From an uncultured Burkholderiales bacterium (GTDB taxonomy: Bacteria > Pseudomonadota > Gammaproteobacteria > Burkholderiales > Burkholderiaceae_C), in contig CALTTG010000017.1 in assembly GCA_943908475.1 (NCBI GenBank), forward strand, positions 1 through 64,000: 64,000 bases of DNA. The letters run 5' to 3'. The translations under genes were made by a program, and so were the position numbers. Below, one piece after another: positions 1-8,988 of this stretch (position 1 is its first letter; every line of letters starts with the position of its first letter). Under the pieces are notes generated by a model that did no database searches, was not told the origin of the DNA, and saw only the letters and a program-made list of their open reading frames with translations.

Positions 1-3000
1 AGCGTGTTGGCCACGCGGTGGAAGAGCACCCGGTTGTCGGTGATCATCTTCTCGGCCTTGTCGAATTGGCCAGCACCGCGCTGGGGGTAGCCGCAGCACA
101 GGTAGCCCGGCGGCAGCACGGTTTGCACGCCGGCATGCCAGAGCATGGCTTGCGTGGCCAGGCCCACTTGACTGAACAGGCGCTCGGAGCCGCAGCCGGG
201 GAAGTAGAACACCGCCTCGGTGTCGGCCGTCGTCTGCTTGTGGTCGCGGATGATGGGGACGTAGTCCTTGTCCTCGATGTCCAGCAAGGCACGGGCCGTC
301 TTTTTGGGCAGGCCGCCCGGCATCTTCTTGTTGATGAAGTGGATGACCTGCTCTTTGAGGGATGCGGTGCCCACCGACGCGGGCGGTGCATCGGTCTGCT
401 TGCGCGCCACCACCTTCAGCACTTCGTTGCCCAAACGTTGCAGGGGCATGGCCACGTCGGTGGTGATGCTGCGGATCACCTTGATCGTCTGCGGGTTGGT
501 GCTGTTGAGCATCGCCATGGCGGCGGCACCGGCCGGGCGGAAGCTCTTCTTGCCCATTTTGTTGAGCAAGTTGCGCATGTTCATCGACACGTCGCCGAAG
601 TCGATCTTGACCGGGCAGGGCGTCAAGCACTTGTGGCAAACCGTGCAGTGGTCGGCCACGTCTTCAAATTCTTCCCAGTGCTTGATCGACACGCCGCGAC
701 GCGTCTGCTCTTCGTACAGGAAGGCTTCGACCAACAGCGAGGTGGCCAGGATCTTGTTGCGCGGGCTGTAGAGCAAGTTGGCGCGTGGCACGTGGGTGGC
801 GCACACGGGCTTGCACTTGCCGCAACGCAAGCAGTCTTTCATGGACGTGGCGATGTCGCCAATGTCCGACTGCTGCATGATCAGCGACTCATGGCCCATC
901 AGGCCGAAGGAAGGCGTGTAGGCCTCCGTCAGGTCGGCGGCGTGCACGTCGTCGCCCAGGGCCTTGAGGGCGGCGCCACGCAGCAGCTTGCCCTTGTTGA
1001 AGCGGCCCTCGGGGTCGACCTTCTGCTTGTAGGCCGTGAAGTTGGCGATCTCGTCGTCTGACAGGAATTCGAGCTTGGTGATGCCGATGCCATGTTCGCC
1101 AGAGATCACACCGTCGAGCGAACGCGCCAACTTCATGATGCGGGCCACGGCCTCGTGGGCCGTTTGCAGCATCTCGTAGTTGTCGGAGTTGACCGGGATG
1201 TTGGTGTGCACGTTGCCGTCGCCCGCATGCATGTGCAGGGCCACCCAGACCCGGCCACGCAGCACCTGCTTGTGGATGCGCTTGAGCTCGTCGACGATGG
1301 GGCTCAGCGCGGCCCCATTGAACACCTTGGCCAGCTCTTCGCGGATTTCCTTTTTCCAGCCGGCACGGATGGACCACGTCTGCAGGAGGTTGAAGACCGT
1401 GTCGCCATCCTTGACGGGGTGGGTGCCGTTGAGGTGCTGCTCGTAGCCCAAGGCCACCAGTTGCTCACTGACGGTGGCGATGGGGGTGTCGATGCGGTCG
1501 TACAGGAACTGCCAGCGTGCGCGCACCTGGCCCAGCAAGGCCTGGGCGGCTTCGATTTTTTCGGTCAGCTGCTCGGGGCTGGGCAACTCGGAGGGGTCGT
1601 CGGCCTTGCCGATGAACTGCGCCACGGCGGCGTTGCCACCTTGGAAGAACTGGTCGAACGCGTCGAGCAGGGCCAGCTTGTTGCGCAGGCTCAGCTCGAT
1701 GTTGATGCGCTCGATGCCCAGCGTGTACTCACCCATGCGAGGCAGGGGGATCACCACGTCTTCGTTCACCTTGAAGGCGTTGGTGTGCTTGGCAATGGCG
1801 GCGGTGCGCTTGCGGTCGGCCCAGAACTTCTTGCGGGCGTCAGCACTCACGGCCACAAAGCCTTCGCCCGAGCGGCCATTGGCCAGTCGGATGACTTCGC
1901 TGGTCGCGCGGGCCACGCGGTCGTCGTCGTCGCCCACGATGTCACCAATCAGGACCATCTTGGGCAGGCCAGAGCCGCCCACATTGCGCTTGCTCTTGGT
2001 GGCATAGCCCACGGCGCGCAGGTAACGGTCGTCGAGGTGCTCCAGGCCGGCCAAGATGGCGCCGCCCGGTTGCTTCATTTCCTCGAACATGAAGTCTTTG
2101 ATGTCCACGATGGACGGCACGCACTCGGTGGGGTTGCCGAAAAACTCCAGGCACACCGTGCGGACGTGCTTGGGCATGCGGTGGACGATCCAGCGGGCGC
2201 TGGTGATCAGGCCGTCGCAGCCTTCCTTCTGGATGCCAGGCAGGCCGGCGAGGAACTTGTCGGTGACGTCCTTGCCCAGGCCTTCCTTGCGGAAAGTGCG
2301 GCCGGGAATGTCGAGGCGCTCCGTGCGCAAGGGGGTCTTGCCATCGGCTGCGAAGTAGCGCAGCTCGAAGCTGGCGACTTCGACGTCATGGATCTTGCCC
2401 AGGTTGTGATTCAGGCGCACCACGTCCAGCCACTCGGCGTTGGGCGTGACCATGCGCCAAGAGGCCAGGTTGTCCAGCGCTGTGCCCCACAGCACAGCTT
2501 TCTTGCCACCCGCATTCATGGCGATGTTGCCGCCAATGCACGAGGCTTCGGCCGAGGTCGGGTCGACCGCGAAGACGTGACCGCCGCGCTCAGCGGCATC
2601 GGCCACCCGCTGGGTGACCACGCCCGCACCTGTCCAGATGGTGGCCACAGGTTGGGCCACACCGGGCAGCGAGACCATTTCGACCTCGGTCATGGCCTCG
2701 AGTTTTTCGGTGTTGATGACGGCGCTTTTCCACGTCAGCGGCACCGCGCCGCCGGTGTAGCCGGTGCCACCCCCGCGGGGGATGATGGTCAGACCCAGCT
2801 CGACACAGCCCTTGACCAGGGCGGCCATTTCTTCTTCGGTGTCCGGGGTGAGGACCACGAAGGGGTATTCGACCCGCCAGTCGGTGGCGTCGGTCACGTG
2901 GGACACGCGGCTCAAACCGTCGAACTTGATGTTGTCACCCTTGGTGACCTTGCCCAACACCGCCGTGGTCTGCTGGCGCAAGGCCCCCATCTGGTCAAAC

Positions 3001-3437
3001 GCGCGGGCGAAACGGTCCACGGCCTGCCGAGCCGCTTGCAGCAATTCGCCCACCAGTTTGTCTCGGCCCGCGTCAGAGCCAGGGGTGCGGCGCTTGTCGA
3101 CTTCGCCCAGGCGGTGGTGCAAGGCATCGATCAGCTGGCCGCGCCGCTTGGGGTTGTCCAACAGATCGTCTTGCAGGTAAGGGTTGCGCTGAACCACCCA
3201 GACATCACCCAGCACTTCGTACAGCATGCGGGCGGAGCGACCGGTCTGGCGCTCGGCCCTCAAGAGGCTCAAGACCTCCCAGGCGCGCTGGCCCAGCAGG
3301 CGCTGGACGATCTCGCGGTCGGAAAAGGAGGTGTAGTTGTAGGGAATCTCGCGCAGGCGGGGCTGGCCGTCGTGGTGGGCGTCAGCAGGCAAGATGGCCT
3401 GGGCGGTCATGTGATTCAGCTCAGTGGGTGCGTTCAT
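1..3437 (-). CDS. FAD-linked oxidase with Fe-S and CCG domains (DUF3683 type), 3' end outside window
   Basis: About 1145 residues are visible from the ATG at 3437, and the frame is still open at the left edge, so the C-terminus is missing. The first part is a GlcD/lactate-dehydrogenase-like FAD module with a Gly-rich nucleotide loop (IPRGGGTGYTGGAVP) near residue 215 and an FAD-oxidase C-terminal motif with SGEHGIG. Next comes a dicluster 4Fe-4S ferredoxin region with CLRCGKCKPVC near residue 869 and CTVCHKCLTPC near residue 931. A cysteine-rich CCG domain begins in the last visible 80 residues (FPGCGSE, CCGYP). The family is large (about 1280 residues) and probably oxidises a 2-hydroxyacid such as lactate or glycolate with electrons passed through Fe-S clusters. 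The substrate cannot be read from the sequence. A TAAAAT box on the minus strand at 3542-3547 is a plausible -10. Confidence 0.88.
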   Translation of the reverse strand, partial: MNAPTELNHMTAQAILPADAHHDGQPRLREIPYNYTSFSDREIVQRLLGQRAWEVLSLLRAERQTGRSARMLYEVLGDVWVVQRNPYLQDDLLDNPKRRGQLIDALHHRLGEVDKRRTPGSDAGRDKLVGELLQAARQAVDRFARAFDQMGALRQQTTAVLGKVTKGDNIKFDGLSRVSHVTDATDWRVEYPFVVLTPDTEEEMAALVKGCVELGLTIIPRGGGTGYTGGAVPLTWKSAVINTEKLEAMTEVEMVSLPGVAQPVATIWTGAGVVTQRVADAAERGGHVFAVDPTSAEASCIGGNIAMNAGGKKAVLWGTALDNLASWRMVTPNAEWLDVVRLNHNLGKIHDVEVASFELRYFAADGKTPLRTERLDIPGRTFRKEGLGKDVTDKFLAGLPGIQKEGCDGLITSARWIVHRMPKHVRTVCLEFFGNPTECVPSIVDIKDFMFEEMKQPGGAILAGLEHLDDRYLRAVGYATKSKRNVGGSGLPKMVLIGDIVGDDDDRVARATSEVIRLANGRSGEGFVAVSADARKKFWADRKRTAAIAKHTNAFKVNEDVVIPLPRMGEYTLGIERINIELSLRNKLALLDAFDQFFQGGNAAVAQFIGKADDPSELPSPEQLTEKIEAAQALLGQVRARWQFLYDRIDTPIATVSEQLVALGYEQHLNGTHPVKDGDTVFNLLQTWSIRAGWKKEIREELAKVFNGAALSPIVDELKRIHKQVLRGRVWVALHMHAGDGNVHTNIPVNSDNYEMLQTAHEAVARIMKLARSLDGVISGEHGIGITKLEFLSDDEIANFTAYKQKVDPEGRFNKGKLLRGAALKALGDDVHAADLTEAYTPSFGLMGHESLIMQQSDIGDIATSMKDCLRCGKCKPVCATHVPRANLLYSPRNKILATSLLVEAFLYEEQTRRGVSIKHWEEFEDVADHCTVCHKCLTPCPVKIDFGDVSMNMRNLLNKMGKKSFRPAGAAAMAMLNSTNPQTIKVIRSITTDVAMPLQRLGNEVLKVVARKQTDAPPASVGTASLKEQVIHFINKKMPGGLPKKTARALLDIEDKDYVPIIRDHKQTTADTEAVFYFPGCGSERLFSQVGLATQAMLWHAGVQTVLPPGYLCCGYPQRGAGQFDKAEKMITDNRVLFHRVANT

Positions 3438-3616
3438 GAGGGCGCCAGACGCGAAACGGCCGTGGTTTGACAAAAGATCGATGCGCCCGGGGCCGTGAAG
3501 CACCCAGGCGGCTCATGTGGGGTTTTCGCGCCTGAGGGCGGATTTTACTTCACCACCCATGCCCTGATCGAGACGGGGGTTAGTCAAACCACGCCGAGGC
3601 GATTTATCCTGCCAGC

Positions 3617-4396
3617 ATGCCTCACACGACGTCGACTGCCCCATTGACCCCCGCCTGGCCCTACCCCCGTTGGATCGCTCATCGGGGCGCGGGCAAGCTG
3701 GCGCCTGAAAACACCTTGGCTGCTTTTCGGCTGGGTGCGGCACACGGGTTTCGCATGTTTGAGTGTGATGTCAAGCTGAGCCGAGATGGCCGCTTGTTTT
3801 TGCTCCACGATGCCGATCTGGATCGCACCACGTCCGGCCATGGTGCCGCAGGTGAGGTCGATTGGCGAGACCTGGCCGAGCTGGACGCGGGCCGATGGCA
3901 CAGCCCGGCGTACGCGGGCGAGCCTTTGTTGACTTTGGATCGCTTGGCCGGCTGGTTGCAAGCCCAAGGTGCCCTGGTGAACCTGGAAATCAAGCCAACG
4001 CCAGGGCGAGAGGCGGAAACGGGTGCCGCCGTCGCGCACCGCGTGGCGCAGTTGTGGCCGTCTGAGGGCCCTCAACCGCTCTTGAGCTCCTTCCAGGTGG
4101 ATGCCTTGCGGGCTGCCCAGGCCGCCGAGCCCCAATTGCCCCGTGCATTGCTGCTGGACGAGGCCCGGGCCACGTGGCTGGACGAAGCCCGGGCCCTGGC
4201 ATGCGTGGCAGTGGTGTTGAACCACCGGCTCTGGAGCGCTGACGACATCGCGCGTGCCCACGGCGCGGGATTCAAGGCCCTGACCTACACGGTCAATGAT
4301 GCCGAGCGGGCGCGAGAGCTCTGGGCCGCCGGTTTGGATGGCCTGATCACCGATCGGGTGGACCTGTTCGAGCCTCAGGCCCGGGCCGAAGGTTGA
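3617..4396 (+). CDS. ugpQ: Glycerophosphodiester phosphodiesterase
   Basis: The 259-residue protein has the GDPD signature in order: AHRGAGKLAPENT near residues 21-33, the FECDVKL metal-binding Glu/Asp pair near residue 50, HDADLDRTTSG near residue 64, and NLEIKP near residue 126. It would hydrolyse glycerophosphodiesters to glycerol-3-phosphate and an alcohol. There is no signal peptide, so it is the cytosolic UgpQ type rather than the periplasmic GlpQ type. It stands alone, divergent from the FAD oxidase and convergent with mpl, without ugp transporter genes nearby. The symbol is given by family resemblance. Confidence 0.9.
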   Translation: MPHTTSTAPLTPAWPYPRWIAHRGAGKLAPENTLAAFRLGAAHGFRMFECDVKLSRDGRLFLLHDADLDRTTSGHGAAGEVDWRDLAELDAGRWHSPAYAGEPLLTLDRLAGWLQAQGALVNLEIKPTPGREAETGAAVAHRVAQLWPSEGPQPLLSSFQVDALRAAQAAEPQLPRALLLDEARATWLDEARALACVAVVLNHRLWSADDIARAHGAGFKALTYTVNDAERARELWAAGLDGLITDRVDLFEPQARAEG

Positions 4397-4417
4397 CCTC
4401 CGGTCCAGGTTGGCTGC

Positions 4418-5794
4418 TCAGGCCAGCGCGGCGAGCAGTTTGTCGTGGATGCCGCCGAACCCGCCGTTGCTCATGCACAGGATGTGATCGCCGGGGCGTG
4501 CGGCCTTGGCCACCTTGCTGACCAGGGTGTCGATCTGGTCGATCACGACCGCACGGTCGCCCATCTCCAGCAGAGCTTCCTGCGCATCCCAACCGAGGCC
4601 GCCACTGTGACAGAAGGCGAGGTCAGCCTCTTCGAGCGACCACGGCAATTGGGCTTTCATGGTGCCCAGCTTCATGGTGTTCGAGCGAGGCTCGAAGACG
4701 GCCAAAATGCGGCCTTCATGGCCCACCTTGCGTCGAAGCCCATCGACCGTGGTGCGGATGGCCGTGGGGTGGTGCGCAAAGTCGTCGTAGACCGCGATGT
4801 CCCGCACCGTGCCGCGCCATTCCAGGCGCCGTTTCACGTTGGCAAACCGCCCCAGCGCGTCGCAGGCATCTTTGGGTGACACCCCGACATGTTCGGCCGC
4901 CGCGATGGCCGCCAGTGCGTTCATCTGGTTGTGTTCGCCCAACAAGGCCCACTCGACCCGTCCGACCATCACCCCAGATTTCAGCACGTCAAAGGCGTGA
5001 GGCTCGCCGCGTGCCCGGAAGCCCGGCTTGTCGCCGCGCACGCCGAACTGGGCCACGTCGCTCCAGCAGCCGCGCTTGAGCACCCGCTCGAGCGACTCTT
5101 CACGCGCATTGCTCACCAGCCGACCCTGACCGGGCACGGTGCGGACCAGGTGATGGAATTGAGTTTCAATCGCCGCCAGGTCGGCAAAGATGTCGGCGTG
5201 ATCGAACTCCAGGTTGTTCAAAACGGCCGTGCGAGGGCGGTAGTGAACGAACTTGCTGCGCTTGTCGAAAAACGCCGTGTCGTACTCGTCCGCTTCGATC
5301 ACAAAGGGGTGACCGCTGGTTGGGCGAGAGGCTTCATCGGTGCGGCCCAGTCGGGCGGACACGCCAAAGTTCTGAGGCACACCGCCAATCAGGAAGCCGG
5401 GTTGAAGCCCGCAGTCTTCCAGGATCCAGGTCAGCATGGACGTGGTGGTGGTCTTGCCGTGTGTGCCCGCCACGGCCAGCACATGGCGTCCTTTGAGCAC
5501 ATGCTCGGCCAGCCACTGGGGGCCGCTGGTGTACGGCAGGCCCGCATCGAGAATGGCTTCCATCAGGGCATTGCCGCGTGACACCACGTTGCCAATGACA
5601 AACAGGTCGGGGCGGAGCGACAGCTGGTCGGCGGTGTAGCCTTCGATGAGGTCGATGCCCAGGGCGCGGAGCTGATCGCTCATGGGCGGGTAGACACCCG
5701 CATCGCAACCAGTGACCTTGTAGCCCGCTTCCCGGGCCAGGGCTGCCACGCCACCCATGAAGGTGCCGCAAATGCCGAGGATGTGAATGTGCAT
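4418..5794 (-). CDS. mpl: UDP-N-acetylmuramate:L-Ala-gamma-D-Glu-meso-DAP ligase
   Basis: This 458-residue Mur-ligase family protein begins MHIHILGICGTFMGG, the N-terminal Rossmann loop typical of Mpl, where MurC has a different start. It has the ATP-binding GTHGKTTTTS loop near residue 110 and the Mur-ligase central motif VIEADEYDTAFFDKRSK near residue 168. Mpl attaches the recycled murein tripeptide to UDP-MurNAc in the cytoplasm. MurC is the closest alternative, but length and N-terminus favour Mpl. Its 3' end lies about 20 bp from the convergent ugpQ. Confidence 0.93.
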   Translation of the reverse strand: MHIHILGICGTFMGGVAALAREAGYKVTGCDAGVYPPMSDQLRALGIDLIEGYTADQLSLRPDLFVIGNVVSRGNALMEAILDAGLPYTSGPQWLAEHVLKGRHVLAVAGTHGKTTTTSMLTWILEDCGLQPGFLIGGVPQNFGVSARLGRTDEASRPTSGHPFVIEADEYDTAFFDKRSKFVHYRPRTAVLNNLEFDHADIFADLAAIETQFHHLVRTVPGQGRLVSNAREESLERVLKRGCWSDVAQFGVRGDKPGFRARGEPHAFDVLKSGVMVGRVEWALLGEHNQMNALAAIAAAEHVGVSPKDACDALGRFANVKRRLEWRGTVRDIAVYDDFAHHPTAIRTTVDGLRRKVGHEGRILAVFEPRSNTMKLGTMKAQLPWSLEEADLAFCHSGGLGWDAQEALLEMGDRAVVIDQIDTLVSKVAKAARPGDHILCMSNGGFGGIHDKLLAALA

Positions 5795-5835
5795 GGGGCG
5801 ATTCTAGCGGCGGGCTCGACACCCGCCGCCGTGCC

Positions 5836-7164
5836 TCAGGCCAAGAAGCCCAGGTCCTTGGTGGCGAAATTTTTCAGGTTCGGCAGGGCGTTGGCCAGCG
5901 CCGCACTGTCGGCGCCAAACCATTTGCCGATGGTGGCCGCGTATTGGTCCATCGCGGTGGTGGGGATCAGGCGCCCCTGGCCGGCATCTTCCGGGCCGCC
6001 CAGCGCCACCGTCGGGAAGGTGCCATAGACCTTTCCACCCGACACCGCGCCACCGATCACGAAGTGATGTCCACCCCAACCGTGGTCGGAGCCTTTGCCG
6101 TTGGACAGCAGGGCGCGACCGAAGTCCGAAGCGGTGAAGGTGGTGACCTGTTGGTCGACCCCTTGTGCCACCGTGGCGTCGTGGAACGCTTTGACCGCGT
6201 CGTTGAGTTCTTTGAGTTTCTTGCCATGGTCGATCAGCAGGTTGTCGTGCTGGTCGAAGCCGATCATGCTGGCAAAGAACACTTGGCGGCCATGGCCGAG
6301 CCGTGCCCGGGCACCGATCAGGGTCGCAATGGCCTTGAGCTGCTGGCCGATGCTGGTGTTGGGGAAGGCCGTGGTGATGGACACCGTGTTCATGGCCGTG
6401 TTCACCACATCGGACAACTGGAAGGCCTTGTTGCCCACGCGGGTCCAATGGCGCATCAAGGCGTTGTCGGTCTCGTTGCCCAGAATGCGGCTGGCCAGGG
6501 TGCTGCTGGGCGAGGCGCCGAAGTTGTTGCTCGCAAAAGCCGGCGAGGCGGGGCGACCCACATTGCTCAACTGGAAGGCCGGGCCTCCAGAGGCCACCGT
6601 CATCAGGTTGGGCACGCCTGCCGAGATCATCGCGGGGGCGTTGCTGCTGCCATTGAACTGGGGCAACACGCTGTCGGCCATGCGGCCAAGCCAGCCAGTG
6701 CGCGAGCTTTGCGTGGGCGTCGCGGTCTGCCAGTGGGCGGCTTGGTCAGAGTGGGAAAACAGCTGCACCGGCACGGTGACCGATGGCTGTCCATTGTTCC
6801 ATTGCGCTTTGCTGACGGGTTCGACCAGGGGCCCCACATTGGCCACGATGGCGGCTTTGCCCGTGTTGAACAAGGACTGGATGCCCGCCAAGTTGGGGTG
6901 CAGCCCCAAGGCGGTGCCGCTCAGCGGCAACAGGCTGCTGGAGGACAGGGCCAAGGTCGGGCGCGCGCTGCGGTATTGCGAATAGGCCGCCGCGTTGGTG
7001 GGCACGATGGTGTTGGACTGGTCGTTGCCCCCGTAGAGGAAGATGCAAACCACGGCCTTGTAGCCCGTGCCATCGGTGGCTGCCAACAGCGACGATTGCA
7101 TGGCGGCCATGCTCAGGCCAGCGCCACCATGGCCGATCAGACGCAGTACTTCACGACGATTCAT
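5836..7164 (-). CDS. DUF1501 secreted protein with Tat-type signal
   Basis: The 442-residue protein starts MNRREVLRLIG, a twin-arginine leader followed by a hydrophobic stretch and Ala-rich cleavage region near residue 30. The body carries DUF1501 hallmarks: a YGGNDQSNTIVP motif near residue 45, FSHSDQAAHWQTA near residue 135, and TASDFGRALLSNGKGSDHGWGGHHF near residue 345. The fold is related to the sulfatase/alkaline phosphatase superfamily. Function is unknown. It starts 20 bp after the DUF1800 gene stop, so the two are almost certainly one operon, an association seen widely across bacteria. Export by Tat would mean it folds, perhaps with a metal, before transport. Confidence 0.88.
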   Translation of the reverse strand: MNRREVLRLIGHGGAGLSMAAMQSSLLAATDGTGYKAVVCIFLYGGNDQSNTIVPTNAAAYSQYRSARPTLALSSSSLLPLSGTALGLHPNLAGIQSLFNTGKAAIVANVGPLVEPVSKAQWNNGQPSVTVPVQLFSHSDQAAHWQTATPTQSSRTGWLGRMADSVLPQFNGSSNAPAMISAGVPNLMTVASGGPAFQLSNVGRPASPAFASNNFGASPSSTLASRILGNETDNALMRHWTRVGNKAFQLSDVVNTAMNTVSITTAFPNTSIGQQLKAIATLIGARARLGHGRQVFFASMIGFDQHDNLLIDHGKKLKELNDAVKAFHDATVAQGVDQQVTTFTASDFGRALLSNGKGSDHGWGGHHFVIGGAVSGGKVYGTFPTVALGGPEDAGQGRLIPTTAMDQYAATIGKWFGADSAALANALPNLKNFATKDLGFLA

Positions 7165-7184
7165 GTGGATTCTCGCTTCGCTGA

Positions 7185-8864
7185 TCAGCGCTGAACGTTG
7201 TAGTCGGGGCTGGTGGCCATCAGCATGATGGCAGTCTTGACCCGGTTTTCCTTGGCCTGCGTGCTGCCATCAAAGGGCACGGAGTTGATGCCGTCCAGAA
7301 TGGTCTGGCGTGCGGTCGCACTCAGCGGTGTGCCCATGAACCGGGCCGCCAGCTTGCTCACCAGGGCGTCGGGCTGATCGGCCAGCGGCGTCAGGTCGCT
7401 GTAGTTGCACACCAGGCTGTTCTCGTTGGTGAACAGGCCGAACCCCAGCAGCGACCACACGTAGTTGGTGTAGCCAATCATGGTGCTGTTGTTGGTGATC
7501 TGGTACTCGGGCGCGGTCATGCCCAAGTCGGCCAGTTCACCTTGGGGGATGTGGTCGCCCTGGAAGTAGTTGAACACCGAGTTCGACAGCAAAGGGGGCT
7601 GGCCCAGGTCGTAATTGGTGGCCTGCAGCGTGCCCATCTTGTACTGCCCGCTGCTCGCTTTGCAAGACAGGCTGCGCACCACATGGGCGGCCTTGATCAT
7701 GGGCTCGCGGGGCTTGCCCCACTGCGGATTGATCAGGTGTTGGCCATCCCAGACCTCCGGGTCGAACAAGATGGCCCGGATCACCGAACGCATGTTCCCG
7801 CGCTCACCCTGGGCGTTTGAATTGAAGATCTGCGCCACTCGGGTGACATACGCCGACGAGGGATTGCTGGTCGTCAGGCGTTTGATCAGGTGGGTGGACA
7901 CAAACGGTCCCACGTTCGGGTGGTTGAACAAGGTGTCCAGCGCGATCTTCATGCTGTCGCGCGCCGACGTGTTGGCCGGGATGGTGACGCCACCCAAGAT
8001 GGTGGCTTCGGAAGTCGAGTGGTGCTGCTCGTAGGGCTGCATGGGCAGGTCCCAGGTGCGCACCATGGCGAAATTGATGGGGCCGCCGACCCAGCGCTCT
8101 TCCGACGTGTCAGGCCCACCCCAGCTCCAGCCGGTGAAGACCTTCGCCAAGCCCATCACATCAGCCTGGGTGTAGGTCGGAATGTCGTTGCCGTTTCCAT
8201 CCTTGGCGCGCGAGCCGTCGATGTTCAGCAGCCATTTGCCCGTGGTGAACAGCTGCATCACTTCCCGAGCGTAGTTCTCGTCGGGCAGGCGACCCGAGAC
8301 GGGGTCTTCCTTGTCGTTTTGCATGTGCGACAAGTAATGGCCCATGGCCGGGCTCAGCGTGACGGCTTCCAGCAAGTCTCGGTAGTTGCCGAACGCATGC
8401 TTGGACAGCAGGTCCAGGTAGGCTGCCGCGGCATATGGCTCCAGTTCGATGGCGCTGTCGGTGGCGGCACTGATCACGAACAGCTCGAGCCACGCCAGCG
8501 TCACACGTTGGCGCAATTGATCGTTGCTGGTGATGGCCTGGTGCCAGAAGCTGTCGATGACGCCGCCAATGGCCTCGGAGTTGCAAATGTCGCAATTCAG
8601 GGGGCCGCCACGGTCGACGAAGCCGTAGTGGGTGTCCACCGGGGTGGCTGCAAACTGTTCATTCAGCCAGCCTTCGTAACCGACTTCGACCAGTTTCTGG
8701 ATGTCGGCCTCGGTGGCGCCGAAGGTGGTCATGCCCAGAAAGCGAGCTGCCGATTCAGGCGTCGGCGGCGTGGTGGGCGCGCCGGGTTCGAAGCAGCCGC
8801 TCAGACCCAAAGCCACTGTCAACGACAGGCTGGCCAGCCAGGCACGTTTGAACTTCACTGCCAT
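7185..8864 (-). CDS. DUF1800 lipoprotein, partner of DUF1501 protein
   Basis: From the ATG at 8864 the protein has 559 residues and starts MAVKFKRAW with a lipoprotein signal ending LSGC near residue 24, so it is probably lipid-anchored. An in-frame GTG at 8900 would add 12 residues before the charged N-terminus and is less likely. DUF1800 marks are RFLGMTTFGATEADIQKL, the segment LSPAMGHYLSHMQNDK, and PDENYAREVMQLFTTGKW. A Cys pair (CDICNS) lies in the first quarter. The role is unknown. The gene is upstream of and co-oriented with the Tat-exported DUF1501 gene, which suggests both act together outside the cytoplasmic membrane. Confidence 0.87.
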   Translation of the reverse strand: MAVKFKRAWLASLSLTVALGLSGCFEPGAPTTPPTPESAARFLGMTTFGATEADIQKLVEVGYEGWLNEQFAATPVDTHYGFVDRGGPLNCDICNSEAIGGVIDSFWHQAITSNDQLRQRVTLAWLELFVISAATDSAIELEPYAAAAYLDLLSKHAFGNYRDLLEAVTLSPAMGHYLSHMQNDKEDPVSGRLPDENYAREVMQLFTTGKWLLNIDGSRAKDGNGNDIPTYTQADVMGLAKVFTGWSWGGPDTSEERWVGGPINFAMVRTWDLPMQPYEQHHSTSEATILGGVTIPANTSARDSMKIALDTLFNHPNVGPFVSTHLIKRLTTSNPSSAYVTRVAQIFNSNAQGERGNMRSVIRAILFDPEVWDGQHLINPQWGKPREPMIKAAHVVRSLSCKASSGQYKMGTLQATNYDLGQPPLLSNSVFNYFQGDHIPQGELADLGMTAPEYQITNNSTMIGYTNYVWSLLGFGLFTNENSLVCNYSDLTPLADQPDALVSKLAARFMGTPLSATARQTILDGINSVPFDGSTQAKENRVKTAIMLMATSPDYNVQR

Positions 8865-8988
8865 GACATCCGTGTGTTTGAAAGTTGGGGCCAGACACAC
8901 CGGTTCAGGTGACGAAGTGTGTCAAACGAGCCCTGAGCATGCCCTTGAACGACAAGTGTTGTCATTGGGGTTTGCTTGGGCTCCCCCC

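Noticed and set aside
1092..3470. 792-codon plus-strand open frame
   Set aside because: It is a shadow of the minus-strand FAD/Fe-S oxidase, with low-complexity His/Gly/Val/Ala composition and no motifs. High GC at third positions keeps opposite frames open.
3461..3500. TTGACA at 3467-3472 as a plus-strand promoter for ugpQ
   Set aside because: No -10 is found at 16-18 bp, and the site is about 150 bp from the ugpQ ATG.
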